Of a DNA stretch of 64,000 nucleotides, positions 1 to 8,199 are shown piece after piece. The first letter of the stretch is position 1. The number at the start of each line of letters is the position of its first letter. The notes beneath the pieces are model-generated. The model saw only the letters and a list, made by a program, of their open reading frames with translations, did no database searches and was not told the DNA's origin. A program made the translations under genes and the position numbers. This stretch comes from Candidatus Iainarchaeum sp. (GTDB taxonomy: Archaea; Iainarchaeota; Iainarchaeia; Iainarchaeales; UBA10219). The DNA lies in NCBI GenBank assembly GCA_018304425.1, contig JAGVWE010000002.1, positions 372,001 to 436,000 on the forward strand, given 5' to 3'.

Positions 1-166
1 GATAGGAGAGGTAATTCGCCACCTTCTCGGCCTTGGCAATGGCGGACTTGAACGGGAAGCCGAGGACCAAGGTCTTCAACTGGGCGCGCGCCGTGTAAAG
101 CGCGGCGCCAAGCCCGGCCGGGCCCGCACCAATGATGAGGACTTCAAACGATTGGGGTTCGGACAT
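1..166 (-). CDS. trxB: Thioredoxin reductase, N-terminal part (cut by window edge)
   Basis: Only the first ~55 codons lie in the window; the gene runs off its left edge. The translation begins MSEPQSFEVLIIGAGPAGLG, a beta strand followed by the GxGxxG dinucleotide-binding loop at residues 13-18, then AALYTARAQLKTLVLG. This matches the FAD-binding start of thioredoxin reductase-type flavoproteins, which pass electrons from NADPH to thioredoxin/glutaredoxin-like proteins. The ATG is at 164-166. A glutaredoxin-like gene lies immediately upstream on the same strand, so the pair may form a reductase-carrier unit. Other two-dinucleotide-domain flavoproteins are possible because the redox CxxC is outside the window. 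Confidence 0.8.
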   Translation of the reverse strand, partial: MSEPQSFEVLIIGAGPAGLGAALYTARAQLKTLVLGFPFKSAIAKAEKVANYLSY

Positions 167-172
167 CAAAAA

Positions 173-406
173 TCACGGGATTTTAAGCACGCGCTTGAGG
201 TTGGCCTCGCTGTAGCCGACCAACACCCTTCCATCCACGTCAATGACCGGGACGCCGCTTTGCCCGGACTTCTCGACCAGCTCCTCGGCGGCCTTCTCAT
301 CGGTTGAAACGTCTTTAACCGTGTAGGGAATGCCCTTTGAGTCCAGGAAGGCCTTGGCGTCGGCACAATAATGACAGGCCGGCGTGGAATAGATGGTTAT
401 CTTCAC
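173..406 (-). CDS. Glutaredoxin-like thiol carrier (CHYC)
   Basis: A 77-residue single-domain thioredoxin-fold protein, the usual length for NrdH/glutaredoxin-like proteins. The active site CHYC is at residues 11-14 after strand MKITIYSTPA, and the cis-proline loop GVPVIDVDG follows around residue 52. It should be a small cytoplasmic dithiol carrier, probably reduced by the flavoprotein encoded 6 nt downstream. The start is GTG at 404-406; there is no clear Shine-Dalgarno and a TATA-like element lies ~27 nt upstream, so the mRNA is probably leaderless. It is a clear paralogue of the CPYC protein at 9408-9638. Confidence 0.85.
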   Translation of the reverse strand: MKITIYSTPACHYCADAKAFLDSKGIPYTVKDVSTDEKAAEELVEKSGQSGVPVIDVDGRVLVGYSEANLKRVLKIP

Positions 407-456
407 AACAAGACAGAGAAGAAAAAGTTATTTAATGGTTGGCCCAGCATGCATGC
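407..456. promoter_or_regulatory. Divergent promoter, glutaredoxin / PEP carboxylase
   Basis: A 50-bp spacer between divergent starts. It carries the AT-rich element AAAAAGTTATTTAA (about 422-435), which reads as an archaeal TATA box on both strands. It lies ~25 nt before the ATG at 457 on the plus strand and ~25 nt before the GTG at 406 on the minus strand. Both transcripts would therefore be nearly leaderless. Confidence 0.5.
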
Positions 457-1971
457 ATGCACCGGAAAATCCCGGCCACCATGGCCACGCAGCACCCGGA
501 CAACGCGAACGCGCCCTACTGGAAGAAGGGCTCGGCTTTCATCAATTCCGCGGACGAATTGAGGGAATGCTACCTGAACTTCGACGATTTGGGCTGCCAG
601 GAATACATGTGGGACTGGGAAGGCAAGTACGTGGATGAGGGCATCGTCGACAAGCTGTTGAAGGAATACTACGACTTTTTTCGCAGGAAACCACTGGGCA
701 AGGAACGGTTCTTGACCCTGCGCATCCCCCGCATGGACGATAGACGCAACTACCCGCGGATTGCGAGGGCATTCATGACCCTGATGACGGCCGAAGACCT
801 GGCAGCCGAACTCGGCATGAAACACATGCCGGTCTTCGAAATCATTCTGCCATTCACCCGGGAGGCGCGCACCCTCGTGAAACTGCAGAAAAAGTTCGCG
901 CTGGCCACCAAGTTCAAGAAACAAGTGTTTACTTCCAGCAAAGCCCCCGGAGGGGACATCCAGACCATCCCCCTCATAGAAGACGTCAACAACCTAGTAG
1001 GTTCGCGGAAAATCCTGGAACAATACGTGCGCCTGCACAAGAAGGCATTTGGGCGAAAACCCGCGCACATTCGGCCGTTCATCGCCCGCTCGGACCCCGC
1101 CTTGAACGCGGGAATGATTCCCGCCACGATAGCGGCCAAGGCCGCTCTAAGCCAGTACCGGGGCTTTGCAGCGGAAAGCGGCGTGGGCATATACCCCATC
1201 ATCGGCACGGGCAGCAACCCCTTCCGCGGCAACCTCCGCCCCAACAACCTGGGAAGGTTCATGAAAGAATATGCTGGCGTGCGCACCGTGACCGTGCAGT
1301 CGGCCTTCCGCTACGACTACCCCCGCGGCATGGTGCGGAACGCGGTCAAGAAACTGAATGAAGGACTCCGAAAGGGAAAGGCCATGGCGTTCGACAAGCA
1401 AGACGTGAAGAACGTGCGCGAACTCAACCAGGTTTTTGCGCGGCACTACTTTGAGACCGTGCTCCAGATCGCGCCCGACATCAACGCGGTTTCCAGGTTC
1501 GTGCCACCCAGACGGGAACGCCTCACCCACACGGAGCGATTCGGTTATGGGCGGAAAATCGGCCGGCACCTGATGCCCCGGGTCATCCCATTTTGCGCGG
1601 CCCTGTATAGCCTGGGCGTGCCCCCGGAACTGATTGGAACCGGGCGGGGGCTGCTGGAAGCCGAGAAACGGGGGCTCCTGGACTGGCTCGAAGAAAAATA
1701 CCTGTTCCTGGCCCAGGACTTGCGGGAAGCCGGCAGCTACTTGAACCGCGAGAACCTCGAAAGCCTGGCTGGAAGGGGAAGGGGCTGGCGGAAAATCATC
1801 GAAGACGTGGAAGGCATTGAAGGCACGCTTGCCTTGAACCTGGGGCCAGCCAAGACCGAGCACTTCCTGCATAGGAACCTGACCGGCAACATCCTCCTCA
1901 AGTGGGGCGCTGGAAAACCCCTCACCGAAGAAATCGAGGAAACGGCCAGGATTAGACAGGTGCTTGGATAG
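457..1971 (+). CDS. ppcA: Phosphoenolpyruvate carboxylase, archaeal type
   Basis: Carboxylates PEP with bicarbonate to oxaloacetate (anaplerosis). The 504-residue length fits the compact archaeal PEPC family rather than the ~900-residue bacterial/plant form. The N-terminus KIPATMATQHPDNANAPYW matches the archaeal hallmark (M)STQHPDN. The glycine-rich GTGSNPFRGNL lies at about residues 249-259. The ORF track starts at TTG 439, but ATG 457 keeps the conserved KIP-ATM segment and sits ~25 nt after the TATA-like box; ATG 499 would cut it. It is followed after ~110 bp by the aconitase operon, so oxaloacetate made here could enter or leave citrate metabolism next door. Confidence 0.93.
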   Translation: MHRKIPATMATQHPDNANAPYWKKGSAFINSADELRECYLNFDDLGCQEYMWDWEGKYVDEGIVDKLLKEYYDFFRRKPLGKERFLTLRIPRMDDRRNYPRIARAFMTLMTAEDLAAELGMKHMPVFEIILPFTREARTLVKLQKKFALATKFKKQVFTSSKAPGGDIQTIPLIEDVNNLVGSRKILEQYVRLHKKAFGRKPAHIRPFIARSDPALNAGMIPATIAAKAALSQYRGFAAESGVGIYPIIGTGSNPFRGNLRPNNLGRFMKEYAGVRTVTVQSAFRYDYPRGMVRNAVKKLNEGLRKGKAMAFDKQDVKNVRELNQVFARHYFETVLQIAPDINAVSRFVPPRRERLTHTERFGYGRKIGRHLMPRVIPFCAALYSLGVPPELIGTGRGLLEAEKRGLLDWLEEKYLFLAQDLREAGSYLNRENLESLAGRGRGWRKIIEDVEGIEGTLALNLGPAKTEHFLHRNLTGNILLKWGAGKPLTEEIEETARIRQVLG

Positions 1972-2026
1972 CCTGCCGGAACCCTGCTCGTCAATCGCCG
2001 TTTTCCTGGTTGACGACCAACGAAGG

Positions 2027-2080
2027 CTTTTAATAGGATTGGCGTTGCTTGTTATCGGCCCAGTGGGCCTGAGGTGGTGA
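2027..2080 (+). promoter_or_regulatory. Promoter and Shine-Dalgarno of the citrate operon
   Basis: CTTTTAATAGG at about 2027-2037 is a TATA-like box. About 35 nt further, GAGGTGGTGA (2071-2080) matches the archaeal anti-SD complement GAGGTG, 8 nt before ATG 2085. Unlike most genes here, this mRNA would have a short leader with a ribosome binding site. Confidence 0.55.
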
Positions 2081-2084
2081 GCCA

Positions 2085-4040
2085 ATGGCTGGACAGAGTC
2101 TAACCTACAAGATTCTCCGAGCACATTTGGTCGAGGGCGAACTGATTTCCGGCAAGGAAATCGGCGTCAAGATCGACCACACCCTGACCCAAGATGCAAC
2201 CGGCACCATGGCCTACCTCCAGTTCGAGGCCCTCCAAATCCCACGCGTCCAAACCCGCGTATCGGTTTCCTACGTTGACCACAACATGCTGCAAACCGGG
2301 TTCGAGAACGCGGACGACCACCGGTTTTTGCAAAGCGTGGCGGCCAAATACGGCATCCTCTACTCGAGACCTGGTAACGGCATCTGCCACCAGGTGCACT
2401 TGGAACGCTTTTCGGAGCCTGGCTGCACCCTGTTGGGCAGCGACTCCCACACGCCCACGAGCGGCGGCATGGGCATGGTTGCCATAGGCGCGGGCGGCCT
2501 GGACGTCGCCGTAGCCATGGGGGGCGGGGCTTTCTACTTCAAGATGCCGAAAGTGCTGGGCGTGAAACTGACCGGGAAGCTGCCGCCCTGGGTCACGGCC
2601 AAGGACGTGATACTCGAAATGCTGCGCCGGCTGACCGTGAAAGGCGGCGTGGACAAAATTATCGAGTACCACGGCCCGGGCGTAAAGAGTTTGACGGTAA
2701 CGGAAAGGGCCACCATCTCCAACATGGGCGCGGAGCTGGGCGCCACCACCAGCCTGTTCCCCAGCGACGAGAACACCAAACAATACCTAACCGCGCAGGG
2801 GCGCGCCAAGAGCTGGAAGAAATGGGAGGCGGACAAGGACGCGAAATACGATGAGGCAATAGAAATTGACCTGGGCCAGCTGGAGCCCCTGATTGCCAGG
2901 CCCCAGAGCCCGGACAACGTCGTACCCGTGAAGGCGGAGGCCGGAAAGAAGGTCGCGCAGGTCTGCGTGGGCAGCTGCACCAACTCGAGCTACAAGGACC
3001 TCATGGTCGTTGCGAAGATGTTGAAGGGAAAGAAGGTGCATCCGGACGTCTCCATGACCATAACCCCGGGAAGCCGGCAGGTATTCGAAGAGATTTCGCG
3101 CAGCGGCGCATTGACTGACCTGATTGCGGCCGGCGCCAGAATCATTGAGTCGGCCTGCGGCCCCTGCATTGGCATGGGCCAGGCCCCTCCAACCGGTGGC
3201 ATCAGCGTGCGCAGCTTCAACCGCAACTTTGCCGGCCGGAGCGGCACGCAGAACGACCTGGTTTACTTGGCGAGCCCGGAAACGGCTGCCGCATGCGCCC
3301 TCAAGGGAGTCATCGCCGACCCCCGCGAACTCGGCAAGTGCCCGAAGATAGCGGTTCCAACGAAGTTCGTCATCGACGACTCCGGCATCATCAAACCCCC
3401 CAAGGACGCGAAATCCGTGGAAATCGTGCGGGGCCCCAACATCAAGCCCCTGCCGATTGCACCCGCTGTGGAAGATCGCCTGGAAGCAGAAGTCCTGATC
3501 AAAGCCGGCGAAAACGTTACCACAGACCACATCCTGCCGGCGGGCGCAAAGATTTTGCCGCTGCGAAGCAACGTGCCTGCCATCTCCGAATTCGTGTTCT
3601 GCAACGTGGACAAGGACTTCGTCAAGCGCGCCAAGGAAAAAGGCAAGGGCCTTATCGTGGGCGGGGAAAATTATGGCCAAGGCTCTTCCAGGGAGCATGC
3701 CGCCTTGGCACCCATGTACTTGGGCGTACGGGCCGTGATTGCGAAAAATTTTGCCCGCATCCACAAGGCCAACCTCATCAATTTCGGCATAACCCCCCTG
3801 GAGTTCGAGAACGCCAAGGACTACCAGGAAGTAACGCAGGGGGATGTCCTCGAAGTCGATGGCCTCAAACAAGCCATCCTTTCCGGTAAGACCGGCATCA
3901 CGGCCAGGAACAAGTCAAAGAACAGGGAACTCAACCTGAAAATCGACTTGACGCAGAGGCTCCGGAAAATCGTGGCCGCTGGCGGACTGCTCAATTACAC
4001 GAGAAACCAGACGGTGACGGCGAAGGCCACGGTGAGGTGA
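2085..4040 (+). CDS. acn: Aconitate hydratase
   Basis: Interconverts citrate and isocitrate with a [4Fe-4S] cluster. The 651-residue protein follows the short aconitase family (~645 aa): [16 protein letters not shown] in the N-terminal domains; cluster ligands C298 (GSCTNSS), C358 and C361 (ACGPCIGMG); and the swivelling C-terminal domain with [15 protein letters not shown] around residues 529-543. All three ligands are present, so an active cluster is expected. It heads an operon with isocitrate dehydrogenase (5-nt gap) and the split citrate lyase genes. The start is supported by the ribosome binding site noted above. 3-isopropylmalate dehydratase is unlikely, because those enzymes are split and shorter. 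Confidence 0.96.
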   Translation: MAGQSLTYKILRAHLVEGELISGKEIGVKIDHTLTQDATGTMAYLQFEALQIPRVQTRVSVSYVDHNMLQTGFENADDHRFLQSVAAKYGILYSRPGNGICHQVHLERFSEPGCTLLGSDSHTPTSGGMGMVAIGAGGLDVAVAMGGGAFYFKMPKVLGVKLTGKLPPWVTAKDVILEMLRRLTVKGGVDKIIEYHGPGVKSLTVTERATISNMGAELGATTSLFPSDENTKQYLTAQGRAKSWKKWEADKDAKYDEAIEIDLGQLEPLIARPQSPDNVVPVKAEAGKKVAQVCVGSCTNSSYKDLMVVAKMLKGKKVHPDVSMTITPGSRQVFEEISRSGALTDLIAAGARIIESACGPCIGMGQAPPTGGISVRSFNRNFAGRSGTQNDLVYLASPETAAACALKGVIADPRELGKCPKIAVPTKFVIDDSGIIKPPKDAKSVEIVRGPNIKPLPIAPAVEDRLEAEVLIKAGENVTTDHILPAGAKILPLRSNVPAISEFVFCNVDKDFVKRAKEKGKGLIVGGENYGQGSSREHAALAPMYLGVRAVIAKNFARIHKANLINFGITPLEFENAKDYQEVTQGDVLEVDGLKQAILSGKTGITARNKSKNRELNLKIDLTQRLRKIVAAGGLLNYTRNQTVTAKATVR

Positions 4041-4044
4041 GGAC

Positions 4045-5292
4045 ATGGGATTGTTCAAAATCTATCCGGAACCGAAAGAAGGCCAAAAAATCGAGATGAA
4101 GAAGGGCAAGCTGTGGGTTCCAGACAAACCGATCATCCCCGTCATCTATGGGGATGGATCTGGGCCGGACTGCTCCAAGAACGGGATTACGGTCCTAGAC
4201 GCAGCGGTCAAGAAGGCTTACGGCGGCAGGAAGAAGATTGTCTGGTTCCCAGTGGAAGCCGGCCAGGAAGCCTTCAACAAGCGCGGGGAATGGATGCCTA
4301 CCGACACCACCACCGCCATCAAACACTACTTGGTCTCCATCAAGGGCCCCCTGGAGACTCCGGTGGGCGGGGGCCACCGAAGCCTGAACGTGGCGTTGCG
4401 CCAGGAATGCGACCTGTACTGCTGCGTGCGGCCCGTGCAATGGTTTGAAGGCGTGCCTAACCCAGTCAAGGAACCGGAGAAGCTGGACGTGGTCGTCTTC
4501 CGGGAGAACACCGAGGACGTGTACGCGGGCATCGAGTGGAAACAGGGAACCCCGGAAGCCCAGAAAATGATTGCATTCCTTGCCACCCAGATGGGGAAGA
4601 AGGTGCGCGCTGATTCCGGCATTGGCGTCAAGCCCATGAGCGCAACCGGCAGCAAGCGCCTGATTCGAGCGGCCATAAAATACGCCATCGCCAACAAGCG
4701 GAGAAGCGTTACGATGATGCACAAGGGAAACATCATGAAATTCACGGAGGGTGCCTTCAGGGAATGGGGTTATGAGGTCGCGAAGGAATTCGGCGACCAG
4801 GTGGTTACGGAACAGGAAATCGCGGAAAAGTTCGGCGGCCAGAAACCAGAAGGAAAAGTCCTAGTCAACGACCGCATCGCTGACAGCATGTTCCAGCAAA
4901 TCCTGCTCAGGCCCGGCGAATACGATGTTATCGCGACGCCCAACCTCAATGGAGACTACATCTCGGACGCAGCCGCCGCCCAAGTGGGCGGACTGGGAAT
5001 CGCGCCGGGCGGCAACATCAATTACGACACGGGCTTGGCTGTTTTTGAGGCCACGCATGGCACCGCACCCAAGTACGCGGGCCAGGACAAGGTCAACCCA
5101 GGCAGCTTCATCCTGTCCGGTGTAATGATGCTGGAATACCTGGGCTGGAAGGAAGCCGCAGCCCTGGTGAACCGCGGCTTTGCGGGGGCCATTAAAGCCA
5201 AGCGTGTCACCTACGACTTTGCCCGCCAGATGGAAGGCGCGGAAGAAGTCAAGTCCTCCGAGTTCGCACAGGAAATCATCAAGCACATGTGA
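4045..5292 (+). CDS. icd: Isocitrate dehydrogenase, NADP-dependent
   Basis: Interconverts isocitrate and 2-oxoglutarate plus CO2. The 415-residue length and motifs match the E. coli-type family: the substrate serine region [38 protein letters not shown] with metal-binding aspartates, and [29 protein letters not shown] and TYDFAR carry the Lys-Tyr and Tyr/Arg residues that select NADP over NAD in this family, so NADP use is predicted. It starts 4 nt after the aconitase stop and its TGA overlaps the region of the next start, so it is co-transcribed with the neighbouring citrate genes. Confidence 0.96.
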   Translation: MGLFKIYPEPKEGQKIEMKKGKLWVPDKPIIPVIYGDGSGPDCSKNGITVLDAAVKKAYGGRKKIVWFPVEAGQEAFNKRGEWMPTDTTTAIKHYLVSIKGPLETPVGGGHRSLNVALRQECDLYCCVRPVQWFEGVPNPVKEPEKLDVVVFRENTEDVYAGIEWKQGTPEAQKMIAFLATQMGKKVRADSGIGVKPMSATGSKRLIRAAIKYAIANKRRSVTMMHKGNIMKFTEGAFREWGYEVAKEFGDQVVTEQEIAEKFGGQKPEGKVLVNDRIADSMFQQILLRPGEYDVIATPNLNGDYISDAAAAQVGGLGIAPGGNINYDTGLAVFEATHGTAPKYAGQDKVNPGSFILSGVMMLEYLGWKEAAALVNRGFAGAIKAKRVTYDFARQMEGAEEVKSSEFAQEIIKHM

Positions 5293-5297
5293 ACCCC

Positions 5298-6515
5298 ATG
5301 AAGCTCTACGAATTCGAAGGCAAGCAGTTGCTAAAGGCCTGCGGGGTCCCGGTGCCTGAGGGACGAGTTGTTTGCAGGGCTGAAGAAATTGGGGAAATAA
5401 CTGAACCAACCATAGTCAAAGCCCAGGCCCTGTCAGGCAAGCGCGGCAAGGCCGGGCTCATCAGCCTCTGCCGGGACCAGGCGGAAACGGAAGCAGCGGC
5501 AAGGAAAGTGTCCGGGGCGGTGCACAACGGGGAAAAAATCGAAAAAGTCCTGCTTGAACAAGCCCTGCAGATAAAGGAAGAACATTATGCGTGCATAACG
5601 TATGACACGCTGACGCGGGGCCCCCTGCTTATCTTCTGCGCGCAGGGCGGCATGGACATCGAGGAAGTGAAGGAGCAGGCCCCGAAAAAAGTGGTCACGC
5701 AGCCCATTGACCTGAATTATGGATTGCAGGGCTGGCAGGCACGACAGGCACTCAGCAAGGCAGGGATTTCGGGCCTGAAAATGATCAAGCTCGCGGAATT
5801 CATCACGCGGATGTGGAACTGCTTCCAACGATACGATTGCCGGACGGTGGAAGTGAACCCACTGGTGGAAACCGAGGGCGAGGACTTGTTCGCCTGCGAC
5901 GCCAAAGTCGTCCTGGACGACGATGCGCTCTACCGGCATCCGGAGCTTGACTTTCCGCCCCGCAGCCCCGGACGCCAGCAGACCCAAAAAGAACTGCAAG
6001 CCAAGGAAATCGACAAGAACGACCACCGGGGCAGCGTGGGCAGCACGTACATCGACCTCCCGGGAGACATTGGGATCCTGGCTTCCGGAGGCGGGGCCAG
6101 CATCGTCATCATGGATGCGCTCCTGGAAGCCGGGGGCAAGCCAGCCAACTTTACGGAGTACTCGGGAAACCCACCCGGCGAAAAAGTCGAAAAACTGACC
6201 AAAATCGTGCTGGACAAACCAGGCCTGAATGGGTGCTGGGTCGTGGGCGGAACGGCGAACTTCACGGACATCTACGTCACGCTAATAGACGGGTTCCTCA
6301 AGGGCTTGCGGGAAATCAAGCCCAAGCCAGACTACCCCATAGTCATACGGCGAGGAGGGCCACGGGATGAAGAGGCATTTAAGGCCCTGCGGGAAGCGGC
6401 AGCCAGGGAAGGCTGGGACTTCCACATCTATGGGCGGGATACCTCCATGACGTCCACCGCGAAAACCTTGATGGACCTGGTTGCAGCCTACAAGAAAAAG
6501 AAGGGGTCGAAGTAG
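5298..6515 (+). CDS. ccsA: Citryl-CoA synthetase, ATP-grasp (SucC/AclB-like) subunit
   Basis: An ATP-grasp acyl-CoA ligase subunit of ~405 residues. General similarity is to succinyl-CoA synthetase beta, but specific segments match ATP-citrate lyase instead: SGGGASIVIMDALLEAGG, the GEYSG-like TEYSGNPPGEK, GGTANFTDIYVT and IVIRRGGPRDEE, each with a close counterpart in the N-terminal half of ATP-citrate lyase. With the next two genes it forms the complete set of lyase domains as separate proteins. ATG 5298 is chosen; the ORF track's GTG 5289 overlaps the icd stop and is also possible. Family membership is well supported. Citrate as substrate is inferred from motifs and from the citryl-CoA lyase downstream. 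Confidence 0.8.
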   Translation: MKLYEFEGKQLLKACGVPVPEGRVVCRAEEIGEITEPTIVKAQALSGKRGKAGLISLCRDQAETEAAARKVSGAVHNGEKIEKVLLEQALQIKEEHYACITYDTLTRGPLLIFCAQGGMDIEEVKEQAPKKVVTQPIDLNYGLQGWQARQALSKAGISGLKMIKLAEFITRMWNCFQRYDCRTVEVNPLVETEGEDLFACDAKVVLDDDALYRHPELDFPPRSPGRQQTQKELQAKEIDKNDHRGSVGSTYIDLPGDIGILASGGGASIVIMDALLEAGGKPANFTEYSGNPPGEKVEKLTKIVLDKPGLNGCWVVGGTANFTDIYVTLIDGFLKGLREIKPKPDYPIVIRRGGPRDEEAFKALREAAAREGWDFHIYGRDTSMTSTAKTLMDLVAAYKKKKGSK

Positions 6516-7409
6516 ATGGCGATACTCGTGACGCAAAAGACCGTGGCCTGCGTGCAAGGGATTACGGGCAAGGAGGGAAGCAAGGCCGCCAGACAGATGC
6601 AGGCATATGGCACCAAGGTCGTGGCAGGCGTAACTCCAGGCAAGGGCGGGGAAAGCGTGGAAGGCATCCCGGTGTATGACACCATCGAACAAGCCAAACA
6701 AGCGCACCCTGAAATCAATGCCACCAGTATTTACGTCCCCCCTACGGGGGTGAAGGATGCGGCCTTCGAGGCCCTGGCCCATGGGGTTTCCCTGGTTCAC
6801 ATCTTCAGCGAAAAGGTTCCCATCATGGACGCGACGGCGCTCTATCACTTTGCACGCCTCAAGGGCGCACGCGTGGTCGGCCCCAGCTCCATCGGCATCC
6901 TGAGCCCAGGCCATGGAAAGATGGGAAGCATTGGGGGCAGCAACCCTGCGGAGACCTTCCAAAAAGGGGAGGTCGGGGTCATCTCGAAGTCGGGGGGGAT
7001 GGTACGGGAACTATCCTGGCTCTTGATGAAGGCCGGGCTTGGCAATACGACGGCCATTGGCATGGGTGGAGACGTGATTGCGGCCAGTACCTACACGGAC
7101 TACCTGGAACTGTTTGAAGCGGATCCGGAAACCAAGGCGGTTGTGCTCTTCGGGGAGCATGGAGGCACGTATGAACAGCAGGCGGCCCAGATGCTGAAAC
7201 AAAAGAAGTTCACCAAACCCCTCATCGCGTTGATTGCGGGAAAGTTCGCTGGCACGCTACCCGGCTCGGTGCAGTTGGGCCATGCGGGCGCGATCATTGA
7301 GGGTAAGTGGGGCACCACGGAAAGCAAAATAGAGGAACTCCGGAAGGCGGGGGCTCACATCGCGAAAATCCCGGATGACATACCTGATTTGGTTAAAAAG
7401 TTTGCTTAG
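6516..7409 (+). CDS. ccsB: Citryl-CoA synthetase, CoA-binding (SucD/AclA-N-like) subunit
   Basis: A 297-residue CoA-ligase alpha-type protein. The Rossmann CoA-binding N-terminus contains VQGITGKEGSKAARQM. The phosphohistidine loop SVQLGHAGAIIEG puts the catalytic His at residue 256. The loop ISKSGGMVRELSW carries the GGM(x)xEL form seen in ATP-citrate lyase, where succinyl-CoA synthetase alpha normally has SGTLTYE. GEHGGTYEQQAAQ likewise resembles the lyase. The ATG follows the previous stop with no gap, so the two subunits are probably translated together as a heteromeric ligase forming citryl-CoA from citrate, CoA and ATP. Succinate as substrate is the main alternative. Confidence 0.8.
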   Translation: MAILVTQKTVACVQGITGKEGSKAARQMQAYGTKVVAGVTPGKGGESVEGIPVYDTIEQAKQAHPEINATSIYVPPTGVKDAAFEALAHGVSLVHIFSEKVPIMDATALYHFARLKGARVVGPSSIGILSPGHGKMGSIGGSNPAETFQKGEVGVISKSGGMVRELSWLLMKAGLGNTTAIGMGGDVIAASTYTDYLELFEADPETKAVVLFGEHGGTYEQQAAQMLKQKKFTKPLIALIAGKFAGTLPGSVQLGHAGAIIEGKWGTTESKIEELRKAGAHIAKIPDDIPDLVKKFA

Positions 7410-7415
7410 CGAGAG

Positions 7416-8195
7416 ATGGATATGGAAGCAGGCGAAAAGAAGTGGAAAACCGCCATTACGGGCCACGTAAACGGCGAGCCCTACGTGCGTGGCTACAACC
7501 TGCTGGAAATGGTGGAAAAACTGCGTTTCACGAAAGCCATTTACTTGGTGCTCAAGGGAGAGTTGCCCAAGGAAAACGAGGAAAAAATGTTGAACGCCAT
7601 GCTCGTCAGCTGCATTGACCATGGCCTTGGACCCCCTAGTGTCACCGCGGCAAGGGTGGTGCTGTCCGGTGGAAACCCGTTGAATGCAGGGGTTGCCGCC
7701 GGGGTGCTTACCTTGGGAGACAGCCACGGAGGCGCGATTGAAAATTGCGCGAAGGCACTGCAGACTGCCGTTAAGAAAGGAAAACCAGTAACGGATTTGT
7801 CGAGGGAAATAGTCGAAAAAGCACGATTTAGCCGGGAGCGCATCCCGGGCTTCGGACATCGCATCTACATAACCGACCCGCGAACTGAAATCCTGCTCAA
7901 AAAAGCCAAGGAACTCGGTTACTACGGCAAGCACACGGAGTTGGCCGTGCAAATCGAGAAAGACCTGGAGAAAGCACTGGGCAAGAAACAGTGCCTGAAT
8001 GTCGATGGCTGCATTGCAGCCATCATCTCGGAAATGGGCTTCGATTACCGCTTGGGTAAGGGGTTCTTCATCATCGGCCGCGTGCCCGGTCTGGTGGCAC
8101 ACGCCTTCGAGGAAATGACGCGCGAAAAACCATTTAGAAGACTCGAAGAAGAAGAGATGGCCTACGACGGGCCGGCACCCAGAAAACTTCCTTGA
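7416..8195 (+). CDS. ccl: Citryl-CoA lyase (short citrate synthase-fold protein)
   Basis: A 259-residue citrate synthase-like protein, far shorter than citrate synthase (370-430 aa) but the size of citryl-CoA lyase and of the C-terminal domain of ATP-citrate lyase. Matching landmarks in order: CIDHGLGPPSVTAARVV, GVLTLGDSHGGAIE, the catalytic His loop GFGHRIY (His at residue 148), LNVDGCIAAI and IIGRVPGLVAHAFEE. It would cleave citryl-CoA to acetyl-CoA and oxaloacetate. It starts 6 nt after the synthetase alpha-like gene, completing a three-gene ATP-citrate lyase equivalent. A role as a small citrate synthase in the reverse direction cannot be excluded; no other citrate synthase is in the window. 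Confidence 0.8.
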   Translation: MDMEAGEKKWKTAITGHVNGEPYVRGYNLLEMVEKLRFTKAIYLVLKGELPKENEEKMLNAMLVSCIDHGLGPPSVTAARVVLSGGNPLNAGVAAGVLTLGDSHGGAIENCAKALQTAVKKGKPVTDLSREIVEKARFSRERIPGFGHRIYITDPRTEILLKKAKELGYYGKHTELAVQIEKDLEKALGKKQCLNVDGCIAAIISEMGFDYRLGKGFFIIGRVPGLVAHAFEEMTREKPFRRLEEEEMAYDGPAPRKLP

Positions 8196-8199
8196 GCCA

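Noticed and set aside
2787-3872. 361-aa minus-strand ORF
   Set aside because: Antisense to aconitase, no domain seen.
5298-7409. Plain succinyl-CoA synthetase (sucCD)
   Set aside because: The loops SGGMVREL, RRGGP and GGTANFT and the citrate synthase-like gene immediately after fit ATP-citrate lyase/citryl-CoA synthetase better; kept as the stated alternative.
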